Source of the DNA: DATARH01 sp050246595
GTDB lineage: Bacteria > Pseudomonadota > Alphaproteobacteria > ATCC43930 > CGMCC-115725
Assembly: GCA_050246595.1 (NCBI GenBank)
Contig: JBFWVT010000025.1
Span: 1 to 63,630, forward strand
Length of the DNA stretch: 63,630 bases
Direction: 5' to 3'
The notes below the pieces were generated by a model that saw only the letters and a list, made by a program, of their open reading frames with translations, had not been told where the DNA came from and made no database searches. A program made the position numbers and the translations under genes. This document shows positions 44,609 to 52,885 of the stretch, piece by piece; position 1 is the stretch's first letter; each line of letters begins with the position of its first letter.

Positions 44609-46512
44609 ACGACCTGCTGCGGGTTGAGCACCTGCACGTTCAGTTCGCCACTCCCGCCGGCGCGATCCGGGCAGTCCGCGGGGTCAGCTTCCGGATGCGT
44701 CCGGCGACGACGCTGGCCGTGGTCGGCGAGTCCGGCTCGGGCAAGTCGGTGCTGAGCCAGAGCATTCTGCGCATCCTGCCGCGCAACGGCACGATCACGC
44801 AGGGACGCATTCTGTTCGCCGATCCGCGCGGTTCCGGCGCGCCGGTCGATCTGGCGCAGTTGCCGGCCGATGGGCCGCCGATGCGGGCGATCCGCGGCGG
44901 CCGCATCTCGATCATCTTTCAGGAGCCGATGAGTTCGCTGTCGCCGCTGCATACGATCGGCGACCAGGTCGGCGAGGCGCTGCGGCTGCACCGCCGTGTC
45001 ACGTTCGCCGAGGCAAAAGAACTGACGATCGAGATGCTGCGCCTCGTCGGTTTCCCGGACGGCACGCGCGCCTGGCGCAGCTATCCGTTCGAACTGTCGG
45101 GCGGGTTGCGACAGCGCGCGATGATCGCGATGGCGCTGGTCTGCCGGCCGGCCCTGCTGATCGCCGACGAGCCGACCACCGCTCTTGACGTGACGATCCA
45201 GGCCCAGATCCTGAAGCTGATCGTCGAGTTGCAGCGCGAACTCGGCATGGGCGTGCTGCTGATCACGCACGATCTCGGCGTCGTCGCGAATGTCGCCGAT
45301 GAAATCGTCGTCATGTATCGCGGCGAGGTCATGGAGAGCGGGACGCTTTCCGACATATTCGAGCGCGCGCAGCACCCCTATCTGCAAGCCTTGTTGCGGG
45401 CGGTGCCGCGCTTTGACATGAAACCCGGCGAGCGGCTGCAGCCGATCCGCCAGATCCCGCCGGGCGAGGCGCCGCATTTGATGGCGCAGAAGCCGGCGGT
45501 GGCCGAGCGGCCGGGTGCGCCGCTGCTGGAATGCGTCGATATCCGCAAGAGTTTTACGCTGCGCAGCGGCAGCATGTTCCGGGCCGGCGGCGGTCCCCGC
45601 GTCGTGGCGGTCGACGGCGTCAGCCTGCGGATCGCGCGCGGCGAATGTCTCGGCCTCGTTGGCGAGAGCGGTTGCGGCAAGACGACCTTGAGCAAGGTGC
45701 TGCTGCGGGCGGTGCCACCCGATTCGGGTTCCATCACCTTCAGCGACCGCGGCGTTCCGGTGGACGTGCTGGCGCTTGAAGGCGCGGCGCTGACCCGCTT
45801 CCGCCGGAGAGTGCAGTTCATCTTCCAGGACCCGTTCGGATCGCTGAACCCGCGCATGACGGTCGGCGAGATCATCGCCGAGCCGCTGGTCATCCACGAT
45901 GTCGGCGATCCGCGGACCCGCGCCGAGCTGGTCTCCGAACTGCTCGCGTTGGTCGGGTTGCACGAGCGCGACCGGCGCCGCTATCCGCACAGTTTTTCGG
46001 GCGGGCAGCGGCAGCGCATCGGCATCGCCCGCGCGCTGGCGCTGCGGCCGGAACTGGTGATCTGCGACGAGCCGGTTTCGGCGCTCGATGTCTCGATCCA
46101 GGCGCAGATCCTCAACCTGCTGCTCGACCTGCAAAAAAAGCTCGGCCTGACCTACCTGTTCATCTCGCACAATCTCGCTGTCGTCGATTACGTCGCCGAC
46201 CGGATCGCGGTCATGTGCGCCGGGCGCATTGTCGAGATCGCGCCGCGCGGCGTGCTGTTCCGCGATCCCGTTCACCCCTACACGCAGTCGCTGATCGCCG
46301 CGATCCCGGCTCCGGACCCGCAGCATCGCCTTGATTTCGCCCGGCTGATCGAGGGACGCGCCTCGAACCCGGGAACGTGGCCGGAACCGTTCCGGCGCAC
46401 CCCCGGAGAACCGATGCCGCTGATCGAGGTGTCGCCCGGTCATTACGTCGCGGCCGGCGCGATGCCGGTGCGACCGGCGCTCCGCATGGCCGGTATCGGT
46501 GCGGAGGGCTGA
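44587..46512 (+). CDS. Peptide/nickel-type ABC transporter, fused double ATPase
   Basis: 641 aa with two complete nucleotide-binding domains in one chain (DppD plus DppF type, as in YejF or GsiA). First domain: GESGSGKSV, LSGGLRQRA, LLIADEPTTALD, LITHD. Second: GESGCGKTT, FSGGQRQRI, LVICDEPVSALD, FISHN. Each is followed by the oligopeptide-family C-terminal element (HPYLQALL, HPYTQSLIAAIP). No permease gene is present. A candidate binding protein is encoded 3.4 kb downstream with unrelated genes between. The start ATG at 44587 overlaps the previous gene. Confidence 0.92.
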   Translation: MADRALLNDLLRVEHLHVQFATPAGAIRAVRGVSFRMRPATTLAVVGESGSGKSVLSQSILRILPRNGTITQGRILFADPRGSGAPVDLAQLPADGPPMRAIRGGRISIIFQEPMSSLSPLHTIGDQVGEALRLHRRVTFAEAKELTIEMLRLVGFPDGTRAWRSYPFELSGGLRQRAMIAMALVCRPALLIADEPTTALDVTIQAQILKLIVELQRELGMGVLLITHDLGVVANVADEIVVMYRGEVMESGTLSDIFERAQHPYLQALLRAVPRFDMKPGERLQPIRQIPPGEAPHLMAQKPAVAERPGAPLLECVDIRKSFTLRSGSMFRAGGGPRVVAVDGVSLRIARGECLGLVGESGCGKTTLSKVLLRAVPPDSGSITFSDRGVPVDVLALEGAALTRFRRRVQFIFQDPFGSLNPRMTVGEIIAEPLVIHDVGDPRTRAELVSELLALVGLHERDRRRYPHSFSGGQRQRIGIARALALRPELVICDEPVSALDVSIQAQILNLLLDLQKKLGLTYLFISHNLAVVDYVADRIAVMCAGRIVEIAPRGVLFRDPVHPYTQSLIAAIPAPDPQHRLDFARLIEGRASNPGTWPEPFRRTPGEPMPLIEVSPGHYVAAGAMPVRPALRMAGIGAEG

Positions 46513-46518
46513 GGAGCG

Positions 46519-47094
46519 ATGGCGGAGCGGCGGCGGGCGGCCGACCCGGTCGAGATCGAAACCTACGGCCCCGTGGCGCGTGCCGTGCATTGGGCTGTGG
46601 CGGCGCTCGCGGTTGGCGTCGTGGCGCTCGGCTGGACGATCCCCGGTGCGCCGCGCGGCGGCGACTGGCGCGAACTGCTGCTTCTCCTGCACCGCTCGAT
46701 CGGAGTGCTGATCCTGGCCTTGATGGTGTTCCGCATCGTCTGGCGACTGACGCACCCGCCGCCGCCGTTTCCGTCCGGGTTCCCGAGGCTTGAGGCGGTG
46801 GCGGCGCATGCCGACCACGCGCTGCTCTACGTCGTCTTTCTTGTCATGCCGCTGACCGGCTTGCTCAACGCCGCCGCCGCCGGACATCCGGTCAGCTTCT
46901 TCGGTCTGTTCGCGATCCCGCCGCTGTTTCCGGAGAACCCGATTCTGGCAAAGGTCGCGATCGCGATCCATCTGGCCGGACAGTTTGTCCTTTACGCGCT
47001 GGTCGTTATCCATATCGCCGCGGCGCTGACCCACCGCTTTGTCCGGCGCAACCGTATTCTCGACCGCATGCTGCCGCTGCGCCGGCCGCGGTAG
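46519..47094 (+). CDS. Cytochrome b561 family protein
   Basis: Inner-membrane di-heme b electron carrier, 191 aa with four hydrophobic helices. Candidate heme-ligand histidines lie in ARAVHWAVAALAV, LLHRSIGVLIL, AIHLAGQFVLYALVVIHI and ALTHRF. Bacterial b561 proteins oxidise membrane quinol and can pass electrons to superoxide or other acceptors. GAGGAG lies just before the ATG. It is placed 7 nt after the ABC ATPase gene, but a shared function is not obvious. Confidence 0.88.
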   Translation: MAERRRAADPVEIETYGPVARAVHWAVAALAVGVVALGWTIPGAPRGGDWRELLLLLHRSIGVLILALMVFRIVWRLTHPPPPFPSGFPRLEAVAAHADHALLYVVFLVMPLTGLLNAAAAGHPVSFFGLFAIPPLFPENPILAKVAIAIHLAGQFVLYALVVIHIAAALTHRFVRRNRILDRMLPLRRPR

Positions 47095-47198
47095 CGCCGC
47101 GGAGTAGCGCCGGGGAGGAGGTTCGCTTAGGGTGGGAGGAACCCGCTTGTGCGCGACGGCGCGCGAGGCGGGGACCGGCATGTCGGTTGGGGAGCTGC

Positions 47199-47882
47199 AT
47201 GCATTCTCGTTCCAAGGTGCTGATCGTCGATCCGGACGCGGCGCGCCGCCGCTGTCTTGTCGATCAGCTCGAGCGCGACGCCGAGTTCGCCGGCATCGGA
47301 TGCGCCGGCGCCGCGGCGGCGCTGCGCTGTGCGGTGCGGCGGCGCTTCGATGCGGTGGTGGTCGAGGGTGTGCTGCCCGACCGCACCGCCGCCGATTTGT
47401 GCCGCGATCTGCGCGATGCCGGGATCGGCGGTCCGATTATCTTGCTGGCATCGCCCGATGCCGGTCCCGAACGGGAAGAAGCGCTCGCCGCCGGAGCCAG
47501 CGATTGGCTTGTCAAGCCGATCCGGATCGGCGAGTTGCTGGCGCGGCTGCGCGCCGGGTTGTGCGATGTCGAGATCGAGACCGGTGTGCTGACAATCGGT
47601 CCCTACGCGTTTCGGCCCTCCGCCAAGCTGCTGAGCGATCCGGCGGCAGGGCGCAAGGTCCGGCTGACCGAGAAGGAAGCGGCGGTCCTCGAATTTCTGT
47701 ACCGCGCCGGAAGGGCGATCGGCCGCGACACGCTGCTTGGCGAGGTCTGGGGCTACAATGCCGGCGTCGCGACGCATACGCTCGAAACCTATGTGTACCG
47801 CCTGCGCCGCAAGATCGAGCGCGATCCGGCGAGGGCTGAAATCCTCGTCACCGAGCCCGGCGGCTATCGCCTGCTGCCGTAA
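47199..47882 (+). CDS. OmpR-type response regulator lacking the phospho-acceptor Asp
   Basis: 227 aa: receiver domain (1-120) and winged-helix DNA-binding domain (about 130-227; LTEKEAAVLEFLYRAG, DTLLGEVWGYNAGVATHTLETYVYRLRRKI, EPGGYRLLP). The acidic pair D11/D13 and the conserved K106 (LVKP) are present. The expected phosphorylation site at the end of beta-3 is Glu56 (DAVVVEGVLPD, usually LLD). The protein may be permanently active-like or controlled without phosphorylation. No histidine kinase gene is adjacent. The ATG at 47199 has GGGGAG upstream. Confidence 0.88.
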   Translation: MHSRSKVLIVDPDAARRRCLVDQLERDAEFAGIGCAGAAAALRCAVRRRFDAVVVEGVLPDRTAADLCRDLRDAGIGGPIILLASPDAGPEREEALAAGASDWLVKPIRIGELLARLRAGLCDVEIETGVLTIGPYAFRPSAKLLSDPAAGRKVRLTEKEAAVLEFLYRAGRAIGRDTLLGEVWGYNAGVATHTLETYVYRLRRKIERDPARAEILVTEPGGYRLLP

Positions 47883-47888
47883 CCCACC

Positions 47889-49442
47889 CTAGCGTCGCCG
47901 GTATCGCCTGCCGTCGCCGCTGTATCCGCGCGCGATCGAGACCGTGTAGGTGGTTCCGCCGTTGCGCCCGGTGTCGATCCGGATCGTCGTCAGCGGGATC
48001 AGCGCGGAAAATTCCGGGCGCATCTCGTCGAACAGATTGTGCACGGTGACGGCGAGAAAATCCTTGCCGCGATGGTCGCCGATATTGTTGACAAGCCGGT
48101 AGTGGTCGGTGATGCCGGGGATCGGGTTCCATTCGACGGCACCGAACGGGTGCGGCCGCACGTAGTAGATCAGCGCGGCCAGCAACTCGCGATCATCGGC
48201 CAGCAGCGTCAATCCGGGGCGCGCGGCGAGCAGCCGCGACACTTCGTCGCCCAGTTCCTGCCAGCCGCGCAGCCGGCGCAGCGGATCATATTGGGCCGGC
48301 ACGCGGATGCCGGCGGCGGCGAGCGCGTCGGCGGCGCCGAACGCGGCCGCCGCGAGCGCGATATTGACCGCCACCGCAGCGCCGACCCAGTGCCGCCAGC
48401 CTTGCGCGAGCGCCCAGCCGACCACCAGAACGCTCGCCGACACATAGGCAGGCGCCGCCCAGTTCGGCTGCGCTCGCGACAGCCAGCTCAGGCATAGCAT
48501 CATCAAGAGGCTCGGCAGCGCGAACGCGGCAAGCAGGCGGGCGCGCGGCTCTCTCAGAAGGCGCGGACGCGCCACGACCGCCAGCAGCGCAGCGAACAGC
48601 AACGGCCCGGCCACCGCGAATTGCGAGAGGAAGAATTCGACAAACGCCTCCGGGTTGACGAGATTGCGCGACAGGCCGGCATTGTCGCGGGTGTGCAGAT
48701 AGCTGACGAACCCGTTGCTCCAGTTCCACCAGAAATTCGGCAGATAGAGCAGCACCGCGATCCCGGCGGCGGCGAGAAGCGGGCGCAAATGCCGCCGCTC
48801 GCCCGGAATCAGCAGCACAAAGCCGAAGGCCGAAATCAGCCAGTAGACCATCGCGTATTTTGCCAGCAGCCCGATCCCGGCGGCGATCCCGGTTGCGATC
48901 CACCAGACCGTGATCCGCCGGGTTGGGCCGTCCGAATCGCGTGCCCGGATAAACGCGTAAAGCGCCGCCGCCCAGCATGGCAGCAGGGCGGCATCGGTCG
49001 AGATCACGTAAGCCGACAGCGACACGCCAGGCGCCGTCAGATAGGCAAGCGCCGCCCAGAACCCGACCCGGCTGTCATACAGCCGCGCTCCGATCCCATA
49101 GACGAACCCGGAAGCGACGGCATGCAGCAGCGGGGCCGACAGGCGGATCGCGAACTCGCTGTCGCCGAAGGCGGATGTCGTCAGCGCGATCAGCCAGGCG
49201 ATCAGCGGCGGCTTCGAGTAGTAGCCGAAAGCCGGCTCCTGCGCCCAGAACCAGTATTGCGCCTCGTCCGGATACAGATCGGCCGGCTGCGCGGCGAGCC
49301 AGACCAGCCGCGCCGCCGTGACCAGTGCGACGGCGGCGAGCATCCGCGCCGCGTAGGAACGAGACGCGCCCGGGGCCTCGGCGGTAATGCCGGGCGCGAC
49401 CTCCGGCGACAGGCTGCCCTTCGAGAGGCTGACAGTATGCAT
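47889..49442 (-). CDS. Glycosyltransferase family 39 (PMT_2/ArnT-like) membrane protein
   Basis: 517 aa multi-spanning protein with about 11 hydrophobic segments. The key acidic motif YPDEAQYWFWAQ, followed by GYYSKPPLIAWLIAL, is the catalytic loop of GT39/ArnT-like transferases, which move a sugar from a polyprenyl phosphate to lipid or protein on the periplasmic side. A soluble C-terminal domain (about 400-517) includes YYVRPHPFGAVEWNPIP. ATG 49442 is the start. A MITE-like element is inserted directly upstream, and its target duplication includes the first base of the start codon, so the native leader is displaced by about 190 bp. Confidence 0.87.
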   Translation of the reverse strand: MHTVSLSKGSLSPEVAPGITAEAPGASRSYAARMLAAVALVTAARLVWLAAQPADLYPDEAQYWFWAQEPAFGYYSKPPLIAWLIALTTSAFGDSEFAIRLSAPLLHAVASGFVYGIGARLYDSRVGFWAALAYLTAPGVSLSAYVISTDAALLPCWAAALYAFIRARDSDGPTRRITVWWIATGIAAGIGLLAKYAMVYWLISAFGFVLLIPGERRHLRPLLAAAGIAVLLYLPNFWWNWSNGFVSYLHTRDNAGLSRNLVNPEAFVEFFLSQFAVAGPLLFAALLAVVARPRLLREPRARLLAAFALPSLLMMLCLSWLSRAQPNWAAPAYVSASVLVVGWALAQGWRHWVGAAVAVNIALAAAAFGAADALAAAGIRVPAQYDPLRRLRGWQELGDEVSRLLAARPGLTLLADDRELLAALIYYVRPHPFGAVEWNPIPGITDHYRLVNNIGDHRGKDFLAVTVHNLFDEMRPEFSALIPLTTIRIDTGRNGGTTYTVSIARGYSGDGRRYRRR

Positions 49443-49449
49443 CGGACCC

Positions 49450-49629
49450 GGTAGTGTCTCAGTTCGGTTGGAGGAGCGCCGTGCGTCCTTCGAGACGCCG
49501 CCTTCGGCAGCTCCTCAGGATGACCTTCTTTCTCAGCGCCATCACAGGCTTACGTCATCCTGAGGAGGGCGCGCAGTGCCCGTCTCGAAGAACGCGCGAT
49601 GCCTATGCAATTCAAACTGAGACATTACC
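49450..49629. mobile_element. MITE-like element A (180 bp) with 8-bp target duplication
   Basis: Terminal inverted repeats GGTAGTGTCTCAGTT (left) and, read inward from the right, GGTAATGTCTCAGTTTGAAT. The element is flanked by perfect direct repeats TCGGACCC at 49442-49449 and 49630-49637. The interior is a pair of inverted REP-type units (GTCCTTCGAGACG, CTCCTCAGGATGAC and their inverse GTCATCCTGAGGAG, CGTCTCGAAG). No coding capacity, so it would need a transposase in trans. The 248 bp between it and the next gene show nothing recognisable. Confidence 0.85.
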
Positions 49630-49877
49630 TCGGACCCGGACAGGTTGCGGTCCCCGCAGCATAGCAGTACCGTTCGGCGATCCCGGAGCGACATCCCGCC
49701 CCGCCCCGCCGGCGGGTCGCATGGATCTCCGGTGCGGTCCTATGCTTTTGGTTGGGAGAACTTCACCACAGTCGCAAACCCTTTCCGCCGCTCCACTGAT
49801 CTACAATTGTCCAGATGCTCGTCTTCCCGGCAACCGGGGATGACGCCCGCAACGAAAACTTCCAGGGATGGGAACCC

Positions 49878-51470
49878 ATGACTGCGATACTGCATCGCCG
49901 AACGCAAGCGAACCCCGCCGGCTACATGTACGGGATGACACGCCGCGACCTGATGGCCGCGAGCGCCCTCGGGCTCCTCGCCGGCGCGCCGCGCCTCGCC
50001 CGCGCCGCCCCCCCGGCAGGCCAGCTGACCTGGGCGCTGCACGTGTCGGTGCCGCCGACCTGGTTCGACCCGGCCGATACGCAGGCCATCATCTCGCCGT
50101 ACATGATCCTGTACGCGCTGCACGACGCGATGGTGAAGCCGATGCCCGGCATCAGCCAGGCGCCGAGCCTCGCCGAATCGTGGCAGGCTTCGGAGGACGG
50201 CCTGACCTGGGAGTTCACGATCCGTGACGGCGTGAAATTCCACAACGGCGCGCCGGTCACCGGAGAGGACGTCAAGTTTTCGTTCGAGCGTTATCGTGGC
50301 GCCAACCAGACATTGCTGCAGCAGAAAGTGGCCGCGGTCGAGGCGCCCGACGCGCGTCACGTCCGCTTCAAGCTCAAGGAGGCATGGCCCGATTTTCTGA
50401 CCTTCTATTCGAGCGCCAGCGGCTCGGGCTGGGTCGTGCCGAAAAAATACGTCGAGGAGGTGGGAGACGAGGGCTTCAAGAAAGCCCCGATCGGCGCCGG
50501 CCCGTACAAATTCGTCTCGTACGACCCTGGCGTCGGGCTGGTATTGGAGGCGTTCGACGGGTATTGGCGCAAGACACCGGCCGTCAAAACCCTGGTCATG
50601 AAAGTCGTCCCCGACGAGTCGACCCGCCTCGCCGCGCTGAAGGGCGGCGAAGTCGATATCGCCTATTCAATCCGCGGCGACTTGGCAAGAGAGCTGGAGA
50701 AGACGCCGGGGCTGAGCCTGAAATCGGTTGTGCTGCAGGCGACGAACTGGATCTACTTCCCCGAGCAATGGAACCCGAAATCGCCGTGGCACAAATTGCA
50801 GGTGCGACAGGCGGCCAATCTCGCGCTCGACCGCAAGGGGTGGAACGACGCGCTGTTCCTCGGCGGCTGCAACATCAATAACAGTATTATCCCGCATACC
50901 TTCGACTATTATTGGCAGCCGCCGGCGGCGGTCTACGACCCGGCCAAGGCGCGAAAGCTGCTGGCCGAGGCGGGATATCCGAACGGCTTTGACGCCGGGC
51001 CGTTCTGGATCGATGCCTCTTATGCCAATATCGGCGAGGTCGCGGTCAATTCGTTGCAGCAGGTCGGGATCCGCCTGCACCTGCAGCCGCTGGAGCGCGC
51101 CGGGTTCCTCTCGTCATTCGCGAACAAGAAATTCGACAGAGGAATTCTGCGCGGCGCCAGCGGCGCGTTCGGCAATGCCGCGACCCGGTTGGCGTCGTTC
51201 GTCGTCAAGGGCGGCTCCTTCGTCTATGGCAGCTATCCCGATATCGACGAGCTGTTCGTGAAACAGGCAACCGAACTCGATCCCAAGAAGCGCGAGGAAA
51301 TCCTGCACAGGATACAGCAGCTCGTGCACGAAAAAGCGATCGATGCGCCGATTTGGGAGCTTGCCTTTATCAACGGTGTCGGCCCCCGGCTCGGCGAATC
51401 GTCGTTTGGCAGGATCGGCGGGTTCCCGTACACCGCGCCGTTCGAGGATCTGACGATACAGAAGGGTTAG
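49878..51470 (+). CDS. ABC transporter substrate-binding protein, peptide family (SBP_bac_5)
   Basis: 530 aa periplasmic binding protein for peptides or similar solutes. A twin-arginine-like signal is visible (MTRRDLMAASALGLLAGAPRLARA) about 20 residues into the frame. The mature protein has SLAESWQASEDGLTWEFTIRDG, FHNGAPVTGEDVKFSFER and GAGPYKFVSYDPG, all family hallmarks. The true start may be ATG 49878, 49926 or 49935; 49935 would place the signal at the N-terminus. No permease genes follow. The fused ATPase at 44587 could be a partner only if permeases exist elsewhere. Confidence 0.88.
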   Translation: MTAILHRRTQANPAGYMYGMTRRDLMAASALGLLAGAPRLARAAPPAGQLTWALHVSVPPTWFDPADTQAIISPYMILYALHDAMVKPMPGISQAPSLAESWQASEDGLTWEFTIRDGVKFHNGAPVTGEDVKFSFERYRGANQTLLQQKVAAVEAPDARHVRFKLKEAWPDFLTFYSSASGSGWVVPKKYVEEVGDEGFKKAPIGAGPYKFVSYDPGVGLVLEAFDGYWRKTPAVKTLVMKVVPDESTRLAALKGGEVDIAYSIRGDLARELEKTPGLSLKSVVLQATNWIYFPEQWNPKSPWHKLQVRQAANLALDRKGWNDALFLGGCNINNSIIPHTFDYYWQPPAAVYDPAKARKLLAEAGYPNGFDAGPFWIDASYANIGEVAVNSLQQVGIRLHLQPLERAGFLSSFANKKFDRGILRGASGAFGNAATRLASFVVKGGSFVYGSYPDIDELFVKQATELDPKKREEILHRIQQLVHEKAIDAPIWELAFINGVGPRLGESSFGRIGGFPYTAPFEDLTIQKG

Positions 51471-51528
51471 GCGCCCGCGGCCTCCGGCATATCCCAAAAA
51501 CCGGGGGCCGCTTCCGCCGGTCGGTCGT

Positions 51529-52035
51529 TCAGCCCGGCTGCGCCAGCGCCAGATCCAGGAGCGGCAGCAGGGTCGGGAAAGTCGGGTACTGCCCGGCCTC
51601 GATTTCGGCGCGGGTGGCCCAGGCGCAATCCGCCGCGTCATCGGCCGCGACCCCGTCGCCCGAGCGCCAGATGCCGCGCACCGCGATCAGGATGTAGTGA
51701 AACTGTACGCGGCCGTCGCGGTCGCGGCTAATCGCGTCATGCACGTTGAGGATTCCGGCCGGTTCGGCGACAATCCCGGTTTCCTCCATCAATTCGCGCA
51801 TCGCGCCGTCGCCAACCGTCTCGCCGAGTTCGAGCACCCCGCCCGGAAAGCCCCAGCGCCCGGCATTCGGCTGCTGCGCCCGCTGCACGATCAGCGCCTT
51901 GCTGTCTGATCCGGCGTCGCGCAGCACGACCGCGAGCACGGCGACGATCGGCCGGTCCGGATAACGCCGCGCCGCCCGCCGCGCTTCGAGATCGGCCGGA
52001 GTGGGTTCGGCCCTCGTCATCGGTTCCGTCGTCAT
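51529..52035 (-). CDS. Nudix hydrolase
   Basis: 168 aa. The Nudix box is complete: GGVLELGETVGDGAMRELME followed by ETGI, fitting GX5EX7REUXEEXGU, with the Mg2+-binding glutamates in place. It begins with a Nudix fold strand (VAVLAVVLRD) and has LIVQRAQQPNAGRWGFPGG, typical of ADP-ribose or mutator-type hydrolases. The substrate is not predictable. The start ATG at 52035 is chosen; 52020 or an extension to 52083 are possible. Confidence 0.88.
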   Translation of the reverse strand: MTTEPMTRAEPTPADLEARRAARRYPDRPIVAVLAVVLRDAGSDSKALIVQRAQQPNAGRWGFPGGVLELGETVGDGAMRELMEETGIVAEPAGILNVHDAISRDRDGRVQFHYILIAVRGIWRSGDGVAADDAADCAWATRAEIEAGQYPTFPTLLPLLDLALAQPG

Positions 52036-52095
52036 TGCCAGCGGCGCCGGACCGTCTGGTCGGAGCGCAGCCACCCCATACAAAGCTGCACGAGC

Positions 52096-52620
52096 CTAAC
52101 CGGCGGAGTGACGGCGCGTTTGCCATGCCTTGCGGGCAGCGGCGCTCTTCTTGCGGGTGAGGGCGGCCTTGACGCCGGCATCCTTCATTCTTTCCTTGTG
52201 ATCCGGTTTTCCTTGGGTGTTCTGCCAATGCTCCCGCAGACGCTTGATGGCGTCGATCGGGTATAGCCCGGCATCGTACATCCAGTGATGGGTGCCGCAG
52301 AGATAGGCCAGATTGTCCGGATCGTTGTTGCCGGGCCTGTGATCGAGATGGGCCACCGTCAGCGAGGCCGGCAGTTGCAATCCGCAAACGACGCAGCAGC
52401 GAAACGGGTAATGCTCGCCGGCGATTCTTCGGGCCTCTCCCTGCTTTCTGGAAAGCAGCCCGATTTCATCTGGTGACGACGTCCGACTCGTTGCAATGCC
52501 CAGCTTCTCCGCGAGCGTGGCGGTCGCAACCTCCGGGAGCGGGCGGAACTTTCTCAGGTCTTCGACCAGAAGTTCGCGCACCTCTCCCTCATCATCCACC
52601 AGCGGCTTGGATTTTTTCAT
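52096..52620 (-). CDS. HNH-type nuclease with BrnA-like N-terminus
   Basis: 174 aa. Residues 1-42 (KKSKPLVDDEGEVRELLVED, then RKFRPLPEV) look like the N-terminus of a BrnA antitoxin. Where BrnA would continue into its ribbon-helix-helix DNA-binding part, this protein instead has an HNH-like zinc nuclease domain: C76/C79 (CVVCG), AHLDHRPGNND with H91 and H94, then LCGTHHWMYD with C108 and H111/H112. The C-terminus is Lys/Arg-rich. Its ATG lies inside the 3' end of a brnT pseudogene, exactly where brnA normally starts. A fused or recombined toxin-antitoxin remnant is the simplest reading. Confidence 0.75.
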   Translation of the reverse strand: MKKSKPLVDDEGEVRELLVEDLRKFRPLPEVATATLAEKLGIATSRTSSPDEIGLLSRKQGEARRIAGEHYPFRCCVVCGLQLPASLTVAHLDHRPGNNDPDNLAYLCGTHHWMYDAGLYPIDAIKRLREHWQNTQGKPDHKERMKDAGVKAALTRKKSAAARKAWQTRRHSAG

Positions 52621-52873
52621 ACCGCCTTACCTCTCTCGCGTTTGCCCGCCGGAAACTTATGACCCGAATACCGGTCGATGTCTCCGTGAAGCACAGGACG
52701 TGCATTCGCCCTCCGAGGTATCCCAGCGCTACCTGCCGTGTTTCTCCAGAATCATGGCGCACGTCGACCCATAAGAGCGCGGTGCTGAAATCAAAATCCT
52801 TCGCTTGCTCGAATTACAGCCCGCGCTCGCGAATATTTCTCTCGTTCTTTGCAAGATCGAATGTGACCTCCAA
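52592..52873 (-). pseudogene. brnT: brnT toxin pseudogene with in-frame stop
   Basis: Read from TTG at 52873, the frame gives MEVTFDLAKNERNIRERGL, then TAA at 52816-52814. It continues in the same frame with FEQAKDFDFSTALLWVDVR, HDSGETRQVALGYLGGRMHV, LCFTETSTGIRVISFRRANA and REVRRYEK. This is a full-length BrnT ribonuclease-toxin sequence (about 93 aa) apart from the stop at codon 20, a position where BrnT often has Ser (TCA to TAA is one change). It overlaps the downstream BrnA-like start as in intact brnTA operons. It begins 12 nt after thiC. Confidence 0.85.
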
Positions 52874-52885
52874 ACCCGCATGCCG

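Noticed and set aside
44602..47181. Long minus-strand open frame (about 860 codons) and a similar one at 39401-41887
   Set aside because: Antisense to the ABC ATPase/cytochrome genes and the glycosyltransferases. Low-complexity Arg/Gln/Asp-rich translation and no ribosome-binding site.
52096..52620. HNH protein as a group I/II intron-type homing endonuclease
   Set aside because: No intron-like structure around it. The overlap with brnT and the BrnA-like N-terminus explain the locus better.
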